A stretch of 64,000 bases of DNA from Bacillota bacterium (GCA_023459275.1 JAEWVC010000030.1:1-64000); one strand, 5' to 3'; counted from the stretch's first letter, positions 44,600 to 54,361 are shown. Made by a program: numbers and translations. Notes: generated by a model from the letters alone, not told the origin.

Positions 44600-46793
44600 G
44601 TGAAAATCAAGCGTTTTGGTGCAATCTTGGTAATGATTTGCGTGATTGGTTCTTTCCATACTGCAATGGCGGCTCAGGGCAGTACAGAGGATGAAGACTT
44701 TAAACTGGAATATGAATTGCAGTCCTCCGAATGGGAACAACGCGAGTGGGAATTGGCGATGGATTCGGGAATTATTCCGGAGACACTATCATATCAAGGC
44801 GATATCACCGCGCAAGAGTTCGTGGAATTGATTCAAAACATGATTCGTGCATGCAGCGGTGACAGCACAGTGCTCGAACAGCATCTGAGGCAGGATTCCT
44901 TGAACCAACAATCCGTTATGAGGCAGGATGCTGCCCTGGCTCTGGCATTGGCGGCAACCGGAATCGGAATCAATTCGCAGATTCCCAATAACCACAATGT
45001 ATGCTTCTATGAAATGGACGACCTGGTTGAAAATTCAGCACTCTTCACATATACAAATGCGGACGTTCAGACCGTCTATGTCGATCAAATGGATTCTTAT
45101 GAATTGGGAATGCTGCACTGGGGCGTTTCCTATGCCTGCACGCAGGCATCCCTGGAGTCGGGGATGAACCTAATCGTGCCGGCCGCGGATCAGTTTCTGT
45201 GCAGTCAGCCCATAAGTCGCAAGGATGCTATCCTTGGCGTCTGGAGGCTGATGACCTCCAGGGAAGAGACACCTGACTATATCACCGTGGAAGCCGCCAA
45301 GACGGAAGGCTACAATCCGGAGATTATCACGGACGAATTGTTGAATTGGGCGAACGATCACTCGGCGTTGCCGGAAATTTCGAATCAAGTGGTCCCGCAA
45401 TATCGCGGCGCCTGTATACAAAACAAAAGTAGCGGGTATCTGTACAGTTCCAATACGGAACAACAGATTAAGGCGCTATCGGAAATTGGCGTATTGGCTT
45501 TCATTTGCAACATTGGGTTATCCGAACTTCGGCATAACCCAAATCAACCGAAATGAATTGGAGGAATTGGACCAACTCATCGCCTGGTGCATAAAATATA
45601 ATATCCATTTGATCATTGAATGCTCCAGATTTCCAGAGGACGGTGGCCTTCAAAACAGCCCGAGAAGCATTGCTGATTATGACAGCTATTATAATTCATT
45701 CCCAATGCAGCTGCTCTATGAGGACAGTGCAGAAGGCGAGAAATTGCGCGAAAATTTCACCAGTTATTGGGAGATCCTCGCGAGCCGCTATGCGAAGTTG
45801 CCAACCAAATACCTTAGCTTCTGTTTGCTGATTGAGTCCACTCATGAATCGGAAGAAGTGTATGGGAATACATTTATTCCGGTTGTCGAGGCGATCCGCA
45901 GTTACAATGAAGACAGGGTTGTCTTTTGCTATCAATCCTATCCGAATGGGGCCTATACCTGCATGGCGGAAATCGGATGCCCGATTGGCTATTCCTTCTA
46001 TGAGCCGTCGCCGTTCGCGAATGATCAACTGAAGAATTATGGGGAAATGCAAAAATATCATTTGTTTAGCCTGGATAAATTATCCGGGTATTTTGATGAC
46101 GGCAGAACGCCGATCCATTATGAATTTAACGCTCCGGCAAAATCCATAAGCATCATTGGAAATCTTCTGGAAGATTCCCTTCTCGCAATCAAGACGGATA
46201 ATGGCATTCTTCTCTCAAGTGATTCGAATGAGAATTTGAGCTTCGATATTAGTGGAGCGCGTGAAATGACAATGTCGATGAGCAGCGGCTGTCTTTATTT
46301 TAACGCGATTGTCATTGAGCTTGAGAACGGATTAACCTCCACGATTACCACGAGCACGTCGGAGCCGGATGTGACCGAGTCGCCCACGCTGACGGTCAAT
46401 GAGAACGGGACTTGGAGCAGCAGCAAGAAATTGGCATTTGAAGATCTGTACATCAAGTATCTAAAGGAGCCAGTTTTTGATATCGCAAAAGAGAACCACG
46501 TGGGAATGCTGATTATGGAATTTGGGGTCTTTGGGAGCGAACAGAACATCCATTATCCGAACGAAACGCTTGCGTGCGTCGAGTTCATTGCCAATGGATT
46601 TCGGGAGTATGGGATTGGATATTGCTACCACCACCCGGATATCTCGCTGGACAATATGCCGGTGCTGCTGAAAAGTCAACTGTATAAGGATTCGGCTTGG
46701 TATACGAATTTGTTTGACGGCCGCTTCAAACGATTGGAGGATAATGACAACTATTGGTATGATGCGTGGTTGGCAGACGCATTATATCAATAG
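44600..46793 (+). CDS. Secreted SLH-like/GH5-like glycosidase, frameshifted
   Basis: Two overlapping frames form one protein of about 730 residues. The first (GTG 44600, signal peptide ending AMA-AQ) has three degenerate S-layer-homology-like repeats (AMDSGIIPETLSYQGDITAQ; ISRKDAILGVWRLM) and runs to a stop at 45556. The second carries a cellulase/GH5-like barrel: INRNELEELDQLIAWCIKYN, LSFCLLIESTHESEE (acid/base Glu region), LIMEFGVFG (nucleophile Glu) with an inserted beta-sandwich (HYEFNAPAKSISI). Reading ATTGGG as ATTGG at 45515-45517 joins them as ICNI-GYPNFGITQ, so a single extra G is the likely cause. More AT-rich than its surroundings. Cell-surface beta-glycan hydrolase if functional. 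Confidence 0.8.
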
Positions 46794-46829
46794 CTCTCAC
46801 ATGCAGGGAGATGCCCAAGGCCCACAACC

Positions 46830-47126
46830 TGCGGCGAAACGGTCACGGCGCTGGCCGAGGAAACGATGGCTTGGCTGACAGCGCAGCCCAACATGGACAG
46901 CATTACCGCCAGCCGCAAGACACTCCTGCACATAACGACCACTTCCGGCGATGAAGATAGCGACAAAGCCCCAGCCACGGCCACGATCAAGGGATGACGC
47001 CAAACCAGCAAGAGCCGCAGCATCAAGTACGTCTGCCCGACATGCAGCGCGATCATCCGGGCGACGGAGCAGGTCAACGTAGTATGCGGCGGCTGCAACG
47101 TAGCACTTGAAAAGGCTAGACAATAA
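46830..47126 (+). pseudogene. Zinc-ribbon protein remnant (SprT-like C-terminus)
   Basis: A single frame with one internal TGA reads TVTALAEETMAWLTAQPNMD then KYVCPTCSAIIRATEQVNVV and CGGCNVALEKA. The CPxC...CGGC ribbon with IRAT resembles the C-terminus of SprT-like proteins found on Gram-positive mobile elements. No start or metallopeptidase HExxH remains. Confidence 0.5.
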
Positions 47127-47130
47127 CCAT

Positions 47131-47160
47131 CCCCCGGCATAACCGGGGGTATTTCTTTTG
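47131..47160 (+). terminator. Rho-independent terminator
   Basis: CCCCCGG / CCGGGGG stem with a 5-nt loop followed by TATTTCTTTT, four bases after the zinc-ribbon remnant's stop. Confidence 0.85.
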
Positions 47161-47229
47161 TGGGCATAGCCCGTGTCAACTAGCCATGCCTAAAGGCGCT
47201 GGTACGGTCTGGCACGCGCGAAGAGCAGT

Positions 47230-47559
47230 TTACTTGCCACCCGTAAACGGGCCTTTATCTTCAAATGTCAGTTGTTCACCGAGTTGGTCTTCCTTGCGGT
47301 TGTTTTCGCTGATGTTTTCTACCGTTTCCCCACCCGAAAACCCACCTTTCTCCTTGATGATCAAGGCGCCCAAGGTTAACCGCAGCGGTATCGCTACGTT
47401 CCCGCATGCACCGAACTTCGCCGCGTACCGATCCTCGATCCTGTCCCGCGGTATCACCTGGGATAGCTTGACCCAGCGGTTGCCAGCGGGCAGCTTCCCT
47501 TCAAACGGTGCGGTGCATTCATCTACGCTTACCTGTTTTTGGTCTCTTTTGCGATACAT
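47230..47559 (-). pseudogene. IS1182-type transposase, N-terminal fragment
   Basis: MYRKRDQKQVSVDECTAPFE, then LPAGNRWVKLSQVIPRD, then RIEDRYAAKFG and PLRLTLGALIIKEKGGFSGG, matching the N-terminal DUF772-type domain of IS1182/IS5-like transposases (NRW, ALIIKE, ET..I.EN). It stops after about 109 residues; no DDE domain is present. The stretch 47560-47790 shows no other feature. Confidence 0.75.
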
Positions 47560-47790
47560 GGCGGCCCCCTCGCATGCAAGGTTTCTTGGGCTTAGCCCCT
47601 GCTTCTCTTGCATCCATTATGCCATAAAGCGTTTGATCTCTCTTGGCCCCTTTGCGCTTTTGCGTTGTTGAAAAAGTCCTAAACTATATTTTTGATGCGA
47701 TCTGCCAATAGTAAAATAATGGTTTCTTAGTACCTTGATGTATGGACCACCGGCCGGTATATGCGCGGATATAAACGATAGCCTGCAGTG

Positions 47791-48747
47791 CTAATCCCTT
47801 CTGATACACAAGGTACAATGTGCGTAGTTTTTCTTGTTGTTTTGAATCGTTCGAAAATCAAGCGGTGTCATGGATTCTTCACGGAGGAACATGCGCATGA
47901 AATGGGAACTGTCATAAAACCCGCATTCCTGCGAGATGACCGCAACTGAGAGATCCGAATAGCAAAGCAGCTTACGGGCATTGGTGATCCTGCACTTGGT
48001 CAGGAATGAGATGGGCGTGCAGCCGCAAATCCGCTGGAAGTGGCGCATAAAAGTGGAACGGGCCATGTTGGCCTGCGCGGATAATTCATCAATGGAAATT
48101 TTTTTGCTGGCATTCACGCGGATGTACTCCATGCAGCGTACAATAATTTTTGCTATTTCATCCTCGCCGGTAACAGCATTGCCGTTTTGCCGCCTGTGCA
48201 TATACGAGGACAGCAGGCCAAGCAAGTACAGCAACTGCGCGTTCATCAGCGTATCGCGGCCGGCATACCGCCTTTTTTCCAGCGCCGCCAATGCATCCAT
48301 GGAAGGCACGATCTCGCGGTAATCTTCCTCAAAAAGCCCTAGTTGCATGGGCTCTTTGGATTTCCCTCTTAAATACGGTTCGATCTCGCACAGAATGGCG
48401 AATCCCGGGAGATTATACAATTCCCGGTCGTACTGCTCAAAAAACGCACAAGCGATCAACGAATGGAAGACGATCATCCCCCCCTCAGAAAAAAAACCAT
48501 GCTTCATGCCCGGAGGGACGATGAATACGTCTCCTTTTTTGATGGGATATTGCTCCTGATTCAGGTAGTGCCAACCCTCTCCATCGGCGATGATGTCCAG
48601 TTCATAAAACTCGTTGGCATGCATGCCAATCCGTGATTCCATCCTGTGGTAATAGGAGCGCACAAAGCGCAGCACGCCTTCGCCAAGCCATTCGTGGAGG
48701 GTCCATATGGGCGTGGAATAATCCGGCAGAAATTCTGGGCATTGCAT
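47791..48747 (-). CDS. AraC-family regulator of the sugar-acid-type operon
   Basis: 318 residues from ATG 48747, chosen because CAGGAGG lies eight bases upstream and inside the longer frames. The N-terminal cupin-like sensor has ANEFYELDIIADGEGWHYLN and KKGDVFIVPPGMKHGFF. The C-terminal double HTH has ISIDELSAQANMARSTFMRH, TPISFLTKCRITNARKLL and ISQECGFYDSSHFMRMFLRE. Divergent from the ten-gene catabolic/transport operon starting at 48.9 kb, whose promoter overlaps its own. Confidence 0.92.
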   Translation of the reverse strand: MQCPEFLPDYSTPIWTLHEWLGEGVLRFVRSYYHRMESRIGMHANEFYELDIIADGEGWHYLNQEQYPIKKGDVFIVPPGMKHGFFSEGGMIVFHSLIACAFFEQYDRELYNLPGFAILCEIEPYLRGKSKEPMQLGLFEEDYREIVPSMDALAALEKRRYAGRDTLMNAQLLYLLGLLSSYMHRRQNGNAVTGEDEIAKIIVRCMEYIRVNASKKISIDELSAQANMARSTFMRHFQRICGCTPISFLTKCRITNARKLLCYSDLSVAVISQECGFYDSSHFMRMFLREESMTPLDFRTIQNNKKNYAHCTLCIRRD

Positions 48748-48805
48748 GACAGAATCCTCCTGTGACATGATAATACAACAAAACGCACACATATTACTAT
48801 TTTAG

Positions 48806-48834
48806 ATTATACTTGCATGCTATACTAACGTCAA
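48806..48834 (-). promoter_or_regulatory. Promoter of the araC-type gene
   Basis: Minus strand -35 TTGACG (48834-48829), 17-bp spacer, -10 TATAAT (48811-48806); leader about 55 nt. Confidence 0.7.
48818..48826 (+). promoter_or_regulatory. Extended -10 promoter of the catabolic operon
   Basis: TGCTATACT, 40 nt before the first operon gene, lying inside the spacer of the opposing promoter. No good -35, as expected for an activator-dependent promoter. Confidence 0.55.
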
Positions 48835-48866
48835 TAGCAAGACAAGGATGGAAAGGGGAACATAGT

Positions 48867-49676
48867 ATGCGTCCTTCGTTTGTTAACCAAGCCAAGCCCT
48901 TTATCGCTTCTGTCATCACTGAATCGGATCCTGATAGCGCTATAGCCACCATCAGGAATTCGGAATACGACGGTGCGAATGCCTTTGACCTGCACTTGCG
49001 GTCACTGGAGCGGCAATACCATAACCGGGACGACCTGGAGCGGATTATTAAATGCACAAACAAGCCCATGCTGATGATCAACTACCGTTCCGATAACAAA
49101 TGGTCGGGGCAGGCCACCGATGAGGAGCGTGTGGCCTCGCATCTGACCGCAGTTGATGCCGGAGCTTCCGCATGCGACCTGATGGGTGATCTGTTCGATC
49201 CTTCGCCCATGGAACTGACCAGGAAGCCGGAGGCCATTGATAAGCAGAAGCGGCTCATTGACAAGCTCCATGGCCTGGGCGCAGAGGTGCTTATGTCCTC
49301 CCATACCTGGGTCCACATGACCACCGAACAGGTGGTGGAGCATTTGAAGGAGTTGGAGTCCCGCGGGGCGGATATGGTGAAGGTGGCCGCCAGCGTAAAC
49401 AGCGAAGATGAACTCCTGGAGGCGTTTCAAACCACCGTAACGCTTAAGCGGGAGCTGAAGGTGCCCTTCGTTCATATCTGTATGGGCTCCTACGGCAAAC
49501 TCCACCGGTTTGTAGGCCCCATGCTGGGATCTTCCCTGATCTTCACCGTGCAGCAGTATACCCCCAAAGGGCACAAGGAACAGCCGCTGGTGCGTGCAGC
49601 CAAAGCGGTTCTTGACAACCTGGATTGGCATGTGGACCGCAGGACGCTGGAGCAGGGCGGCCAGCAAAAAAAGTAA
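48867..49676 (+). CDS. Type I 3-dehydroquinate dehydratase-like protein
   Basis: 269 residues from ATG 48867 (AAAGGGG upstream). DHQase-I fold landmarks: INYRSDNKWSG (Arg of the TFR strand), MSSHTW (catalytic His), ADMVKVAASVNSEDELLEAF (Schiff-base Lys), HICMGSYGKLHRFVGPMLGS (MGxxGxxxR). But the first substrate-binding strand reads FDLHLRSLE where the family has ELR, and the C-terminal SAPGQ-type loop reads TPKGHKEQP, so two or three conserved contacts are changed. First gene of a catabolic operon with a DapA-family aldolase 26 nt downstream, so probably a Schiff-base dehydratase on a sugar-acid-like substrate and not shikimate biosynthesis (inference). Confidence 0.8.
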   Translation: MRPSFVNQAKPFIASVITESDPDSAIATIRNSEYDGANAFDLHLRSLERQYHNRDDLERIIKCTNKPMLMINYRSDNKWSGQATDEERVASHLTAVDAGASACDLMGDLFDPSPMELTRKPEAIDKQKRLIDKLHGLGAEVLMSSHTWVHMTTEQVVEHLKELESRGADMVKVAASVNSEDELLEAFQTTVTLKRELKVPFVHICMGSYGKLHRFVGPMLGSSLIFTVQQYTPKGHKEQPLVRAAKAVLDNLDWHVDRRTLEQGGQQKK

Positions 49677-49702
49677 ACGCGGATGGCATGGAGGTTTGAA
49701 CG

Positions 49703-50620
49703 ATGGTCAAAAAATACCACGGCGTCATCCCGCCGATCATCACGCCTGTGGACGAGCGCGAGAATGTGGATGAACAGGGCTTTCGCGCACTGCTGGAGCA
49801 CTGTGTTCAGGGCGGTTTGCATGGAATCTTTGTGGCGGGTACCAACGGCGAGGCGCTGGCGCTGACACAGACGGAACGCGACAGGGCCATCGCCATTGCG
49901 CTTGACCAGCTGGCCGGACGAATCCCGTTGTTTTGCGGAGTAATGGACTCCTCCACCCGCCGCGTTGCCGACAATATAAGGCGCCTGGAACAAATGGGCG
50001 GCACCTGTGCCGTGGTAACGTCCATTTTCTATGCCCGCCACACCTCCCAGGAGGAGACAGTGAGGCATTTTGAACAAATTTCGGCGCAGACAGATATCGA
50101 CCTGATTTTGTACAATATTCCCTCTATGACGGGCATGGCGCTTTCCGCGGGAACGGTCACACGCATTGCCCAGATGGACCGGGTGATGGGGTACAAGGAT
50201 TCCTCTACAGCATACGGGGATTTCCTGCAGATTCTGGCGCAGTTCAAAGACAGCGCGTTTTCCTGCCTGCAGGGTATGACGCCGCAGGCGGTGAGCGCGC
50301 TCCTCATGGGTGCGGATGGCTTCGTGCCTGCTCTTGCCCCGCTGTTCCCCCGGCTGTTTGTAGCCGCTTATAAGGCTGGCAAGTCGGGCAATATTGCGCT
50401 TGCTCTTCGGTATGACGAGGTGATCCGCGCATCGCAGAAGATCCTCACCTGCGGCCGGAATATGACCGCCTGCGCAAAATACGCCATCTCAACACTGGGC
50501 CTGACCAACAAACGTGTGATACAGCCGCAGGACGGGCTGGCTCCGGAGGAAGAAAAGGCCATCGACCGGCAGATTGATGTTGTCCGGGGGATGGCAGCAG
50601 CGCTGGAGGAGGCGGTGTAA
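49703..50620 (+). CDS. DapA-family (DHDPS/NAL superfamily) aldolase or dehydratase
   Basis: 305 residues, ATG 49703 with GGAGG eight bases upstream. (beta/alpha)8 barrel with GTNGEALAL (GTTGE-type pyruvate site), ILYNIPSMTG (catalytic Tyr) and MGYKDSS (Schiff-base Lys). Members include dihydrodipicolinate synthase, KDG aldolase and keto-deoxy sugar-acid dehydratases; the operon context points to the catabolic group. Stop and next start overlap (TAATG). Confidence 0.92.
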   Translation: MVKKYHGVIPPIITPVDERENVDEQGFRALLEHCVQGGLHGIFVAGTNGEALALTQTERDRAIAIALDQLAGRIPLFCGVMDSSTRRVADNIRRLEQMGGTCAVVTSIFYARHTSQEETVRHFEQISAQTDIDLILYNIPSMTGMALSAGTVTRIAQMDRVMGYKDSSTAYGDFLQILAQFKDSAFSCLQGMTPQAVSALLMGADGFVPALAPLFPRLFVAAYKAGKSGNIALALRYDEVIRASQKILTCGRNMTACAKYAISTLGLTNKRVIQPQDGLAPEEEKAIDRQIDVVRGMAAALEEAV

Positions 50621-51405
50621 TGGAACTTGGGCTTCAAGGCAAGGTGGTTGCCATCACAGGCGGCACATCGGGCATTGGCAAGGCCGCCGCGCTTGCCTTT
50701 CTCAGAGAAGGCTGCCGTGTGGCGGTGTGCGGCCGCAGCACGGCAAAGCTGGCCGCCGTGTCCCAGGGGCTTGCGCCGGGGGCCTTTCTTGCCCACTGTG
50801 CGGACGTTGGGGATATTGAGGCAATCCGGGCGTTTGCCCAGACTGTTGTAAACACTTTTGGGTGCATTGATGTATGGATTAACAATGCGGGCATCAGTGA
50901 GACCATACCTATCCTTGAGATGCCGGAACAGGCTTTTAACCGGATGGTGGATGTAAATTTGAAGGCAGTCTTCTTTGGCGGGGCAGCAGCGGCCAGCCAT
51001 ATGAAAACATCTGGTGGCGGCGTGATCATCAACACATCCTCCTTTACCTCCGTTGTGCCTACGGCAGGCAAAGCCCTGTACGGTGCCACCAAGGCGGCCA
51101 TCAACAGCCTGACGGCAAGCATGGCGGGCGAGTGGGCCGCCGACAACATCCGCGTGGTGTCAGTGATACCGGGATATATCCGTACGGAAATGACACAAAA
51201 GAACATTGCGGAAAACAGCGGATGGCTTACCGCCGCCATCGCGGACAACAGACTGGGCGAACCGCAGGATTTGGCGGATGTGTATGTGTTCTTAGCTTCC
51301 CGTGCGGCGGATTATATTACCGGCGTGTCATTTCCCGTGGCGGGAGGCAAGCTGTGTGTGCAAAACCCCATGTGGAGTTGGGAAAGGAAAGCAAAGGATG
51401 CTTGA
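50620..51405 (+). CDS. Short-chain dehydrogenase/reductase (SDR 1)
   Basis: 261 residues overlapping the previous stop by one base. TGGTSGIGKAAALAF (NAD(P)-binding), INNAGISE, catalytic Ser in NTSSFTSVVPT and YGATK (Tyr/Lys). Classical SDR of usual length with an extra C-terminal tail (MWSWERKAKDA). Redox step on a hydroxy acid or sugar derivative in this operon. Confidence 0.93.
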   Translation: MELGLQGKVVAITGGTSGIGKAAALAFLREGCRVAVCGRSTAKLAAVSQGLAPGAFLAHCADVGDIEAIRAFAQTVVNTFGCIDVWINNAGISETIPILEMPEQAFNRMVDVNLKAVFFGGAAAASHMKTSGGGVIINTSSFTSVVPTAGKALYGATKAAINSLTASMAGEWAADNIRVVSVIPGYIRTEMTQKNIAENSGWLTAAIADNRLGEPQDLADVYVFLASRAADYITGVSFPVAGGKLCVQNPMWSWERKAKDA

Positions 51406-52525
51406 GTTGTCCAGATGCCCGCAAATCCACCGTTTCGATGGAATGCGGGATTTTGCGGAGTGGTTCAAGCCCTGCCCCGGGGATTTGTTCCTTATGGACT
51501 CCCGTGCGTACGTGGCGCAAAGTGATTCTTTGGGGAGAGCCCAAGTGGTTTATCTGGACCATTTCTGCCAGGGTGAGCCGGATGACAGATCCATTGAGGA
51601 AATGGCCTCAGCTATCCGCCTGCCTTATGCCCGCGTGGTGGGTATCGGAGGCGGATCGGTGCTGGACACGGCGAAGCTGCTTTCCTTGGATACACTGGTT
51701 CCCGTGGGCGCGCTTTTTTCAAACAAGCGGGAGATTGCCCGTACAAGAAGGCTGACGCTGCTGCCCACCACCTGCGGCACCGGCTCGGAGGTCACCTGCA
51801 TTGCGGTAGTGACACTCAAGAAAACGGGAGCCAAGCTGGGGCTTTCAGATCCGGCCTTGTATGCCGATGAGGCTGTGCTTATTCCATCCTTGCTGCATTC
51901 GCTGCCCTACAGGGTCTTTGCCCTATCGGCTCTGGATGCGCTGGTGCACGCCGTTGAGTCCTATGTATCACCCAAGGCAACGCCTACGACCCGCATGCTG
52001 TCCTCCCGGGCGGCATCGGTCCTGCTTGGAAGCATGGCGAAGCTTGACGGGATCACGAAAGAAATGCCGGGCGCGGATATGCTGGGCGAGTTTCAGCTGG
52101 CGGCAACATACGCTGGCTTGGCCTTTGGAACCGCCGGCTGCGGCACGGTGCATGCGATGAGCTACCCGCTTGGCGAAAAATACCACGTGCCCCATGGCGA
52201 GGCAAATTACCTGCTCTTCATGGGCGTGCTAGCTTTTTATTCGCGGTGTTCCGCTGATGCTGTTGCCATGCTTAATGGCATGCTGTCGGACGTGCTAAAG
52301 TGCAGCCGGGCAGAAGCGCAGGGCAGGCTGGCCCGCGTGACCGAAGGCTTTTATCCCCGAAGGGATCTTAAAAAGACGGGGATGGTGTGGGAAGATATCG
52401 CCGATTTTGCCGCCTCCGTAGTGGTAAACCAGCAACGGCTCTTGAAAAATGGGCCCATTCCCATGGATGCGGGGAGCATTACCGAGATCTACCAAAACGT
52501 GTTTGAAAGGAATGTTTGCATGTGA
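51398..52525 (+). CDS. Iron-containing (group III) alcohol dehydrogenase
   Basis: 375 residues from ATG 51398, overlapping the SDR stop by 8 bp with AAAGG upstream. VVGIGGGSVLDTAK (NAD-binding GGGS), TTCGTGSEVT, and metal ligands in DALVHAVESY and GCGTVHAMSYPLGEKYHVPH. Oxidises or reduces a primary alcohol or semialdehyde. Overlaps the next gene by 4 bp, so strict translational coupling. Confidence 0.92.
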   Translation: MLELSRCPQIHRFDGMRDFAEWFKPCPGDLFLMDSRAYVAQSDSLGRAQVVYLDHFCQGEPDDRSIEEMASAIRLPYARVVGIGGGSVLDTAKLLSLDTLVPVGALFSNKREIARTRRLTLLPTTCGTGSEVTCIAVVTLKKTGAKLGLSDPALYADEAVLIPSLLHSLPYRVFALSALDALVHAVESYVSPKATPTTRMLSSRAASVLLGSMAKLDGITKEMPGADMLGEFQLAATYAGLAFGTAGCGTVHAMSYPLGEKYHVPHGEANYLLFMGVLAFYSRCSADAVAMLNGMLSDVLKCSRAEAQGRLARVTEGFYPRRDLKKTGMVWEDIADFAASVVVNQQRLLKNGPIPMDAGSITEIYQNVFERNVCM

Positions 52526-53451
52526 AAGTGCTGTATATTCAGCCAATTCATCCCAGCGGCATGGAGAAGCTGCGTGAAAAATATGAGGTAGCTGTGGCTG
52601 GGGACACGCGCAGGGAGACGCTGGTGAAAGCCCTTGCCGACGCGGATGCCGCCGTTACGCGGCTGACGGCGGTGGACCGCGGGCTGATGGCTGCTGCACC
52701 CAGACTCAAGGCGGTAGCCAAGCATGGCGTGGGCGTGGACAATATCGATACGGAATACGCCAAGGAGCACGGCATTGCCGTACTTACCACCGACGACGCC
52801 AATTCTTCCACAGTGGCCGAGCATACGATGTTTGCCATTGGGGCCCTATTCAAGCGTATTCCCATGCTGGATGGGCAGATGCGCAAAGGCAACTGGCTGT
52901 CACGGGATCTTCCCGGTGCCCGGGATGTGATGGGGAAAACCTTGGGGATCATCGGGTTTGGCCGCATCGGCCAGAACCTTGCCCGCATGGCGGGTCAGGG
53001 ATTCCGGATGAAAGTAGCGGTATATGATCCCTTTGCCAGGCGGGAAGAAGTGGAAAAACAGGGCTTTGCATATTATGACGATCTTCTGGATATGGCCGCC
53101 ACGCTGGATGTGGTGTCGCCCCATGTGCCGCTGACCACCCAAACGGCGGGGATGATAGGCGCGGATTTTCTGTCGGCAATGAAGACGGAGTCATTTGTTG
53201 TAAACTTCGCCCGCGGGGGAGTGGTCAATGAAGATGCCCTTTATGAAGCCCTGATGAGCGGGCATATTGCGGGTGCGGCCGTGGATGTATTTGAAACCGA
53301 ACCCCCGGATATCCGCAAACCTCTGTACTGCCTTCCCAATGTACTGCTGTCTCCCCACTGCGCTACCTTTACGGAGGATTCCCGTATCCGTATGTCCATG
53401 CGCCTGGCAGAGGAAATCGACCAGGTCCTCTCTCCCCGTTTGATACGATAA
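52522..53451 (+). CDS. D-2-hydroxyacid dehydrogenase (SerA-like)
   Basis: 309 residues from GTG 52522 (GTGA overlap with the previous stop; AAAGGA upstream). Catalytic Arg in NFARGGVVN, Glu in VFETEP, His in LSPHCA; nucleotide motif GIIGFGRIGQNLAR. Lacks the ACT domain of biosynthetic SerA, so more likely a catabolic hydroxyacid/ketoacid reductase. The following 130-bp gap has no clear terminator. Confidence 0.92.
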   Translation: MKVLYIQPIHPSGMEKLREKYEVAVAGDTRRETLVKALADADAAVTRLTAVDRGLMAAAPRLKAVAKHGVGVDNIDTEYAKEHGIAVLTTDDANSSTVAEHTMFAIGALFKRIPMLDGQMRKGNWLSRDLPGARDVMGKTLGIIGFGRIGQNLARMAGQGFRMKVAVYDPFARREEVEKQGFAYYDDLLDMAATLDVVSPHVPLTTQTAGMIGADFLSAMKTESFVVNFARGGVVNEDALYEALMSGHIAGAAVDVFETEPPDIRKPLYCLPNVLLSPHCATFTEDSRIRMSMRLAEEIDQVLSPRLIR

Positions 53452-53581
53452 TACAATAATATGCCGACATTTTACTATCATCATCTACCGGCAAATGATA
53501 AAATGAAACCAACGATAAGGAGACTGCCAAACGCGGCGCATGCCAGACGGCGTGAACCGTACGCGGCAGGGAGAAATTGAT

Positions 53582-54328
53582 ATGAAGCTTCAAGGGAAAA
53601 CCGCTGTGATCACGGGCGGTGCCGCAGGCATTGGACGCGCTGTGGCGGAACGTTTTGCCCAGGAAGGCGCCAAGGTGGTGCTGGGTGATGTCAACATGGA
53701 ACTGGCTGATGCTGTTTGCAGCGGGATCCGCGAAAACGGCGGAGATGCCTTGGATGTTTACTGCAATGTAAGCTGCCAAGCAGATTGCGAGGCACTTGTA
53801 AAGGCAGCCAGGGAAGCGTATGGGCCCATAGACATTTTGGTGAACAATGCCGGCGGAAGCATCGTAGGAGGGAAGGTCCCGCTTTTCTCTGACTGTACGC
53901 GGGAATACATTGATCTGATGATCGGCATCAACCTATTGGGAGTCATCTTCTGTTCCCGCGCTGTGGTGAATGAGATGAAAGATCGCCGCAGCGGGACGAT
54001 CATCAATATGTCCTCTATCCGCGCTACGGTGGGGGACCGCAATATTCTCTACGGAACAGCCAAGGGCGGCATACAGTCCTTTACCCGTTCCCTGGCTATT
54101 GAAATGGGAAGATACGGCGTGACGGTAAACAGCATTTCCCCAGGGGCAATCGCCTCCAGGGAGGGGCCGGCCGCCATGAAAACATATCTTGGCCGCCCGG
54201 GGCAGTGCTGGGAGGTAGCGGCGTTGGCACTGTTCCTTGCGTCGGATGAGGCCGGGTTCATCACCGGCGAAAATATCGTCATTGATGGCGGACGAAGCAA
54301 CGCCAGCCTGGGCGACAAGTATGAGTGA
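53582..54328 (+). CDS. Short-chain dehydrogenase/reductase (SDR 2)
   Basis: 248 residues from ATG 53582 (GGGAG eight bases upstream). TGGAAGIGRAVAERF, VNNAGGSIVGG, NMSSIRATVG and YGTAKGG (Tyr/Lys). Ends with the standard GFITGENIVIDGGRS. Paralogous to SDR 3 just downstream (shared NNAGGS and SPGAI.SR.), probably a tandem duplication with divergence. Confidence 0.93.
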   Translation: MKLQGKTAVITGGAAGIGRAVAERFAQEGAKVVLGDVNMELADAVCSGIRENGGDALDVYCNVSCQADCEALVKAAREAYGPIDILVNNAGGSIVGGKVPLFSDCTREYIDLMIGINLLGVIFCSRAVVNEMKDRRSGTIINMSSIRATVGDRNILYGTAKGGIQSFTRSLAIEMGRYGVTVNSISPGAIASREGPAAMKTYLGRPGQCWEVAALALFLASDEAGFITGENIVIDGGRSNASLGDKYE

Positions 54329-54361
54329 AGGGGCCGCGTGGCGGCTGCGGAGGTAAGCAGT

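Noticed and set aside
46830..47126. Alternative genetic code or recoded TGA
   Set aside because: TGA serves as the normal stop of clear genes in this window (for example at 51405 and 52525).
48867..49676. Plain annotation as shikimate-pathway aroD
   Set aside because: Conserved substrate contacts are changed and the context is a catabolic operon; kept as DHQase-like.
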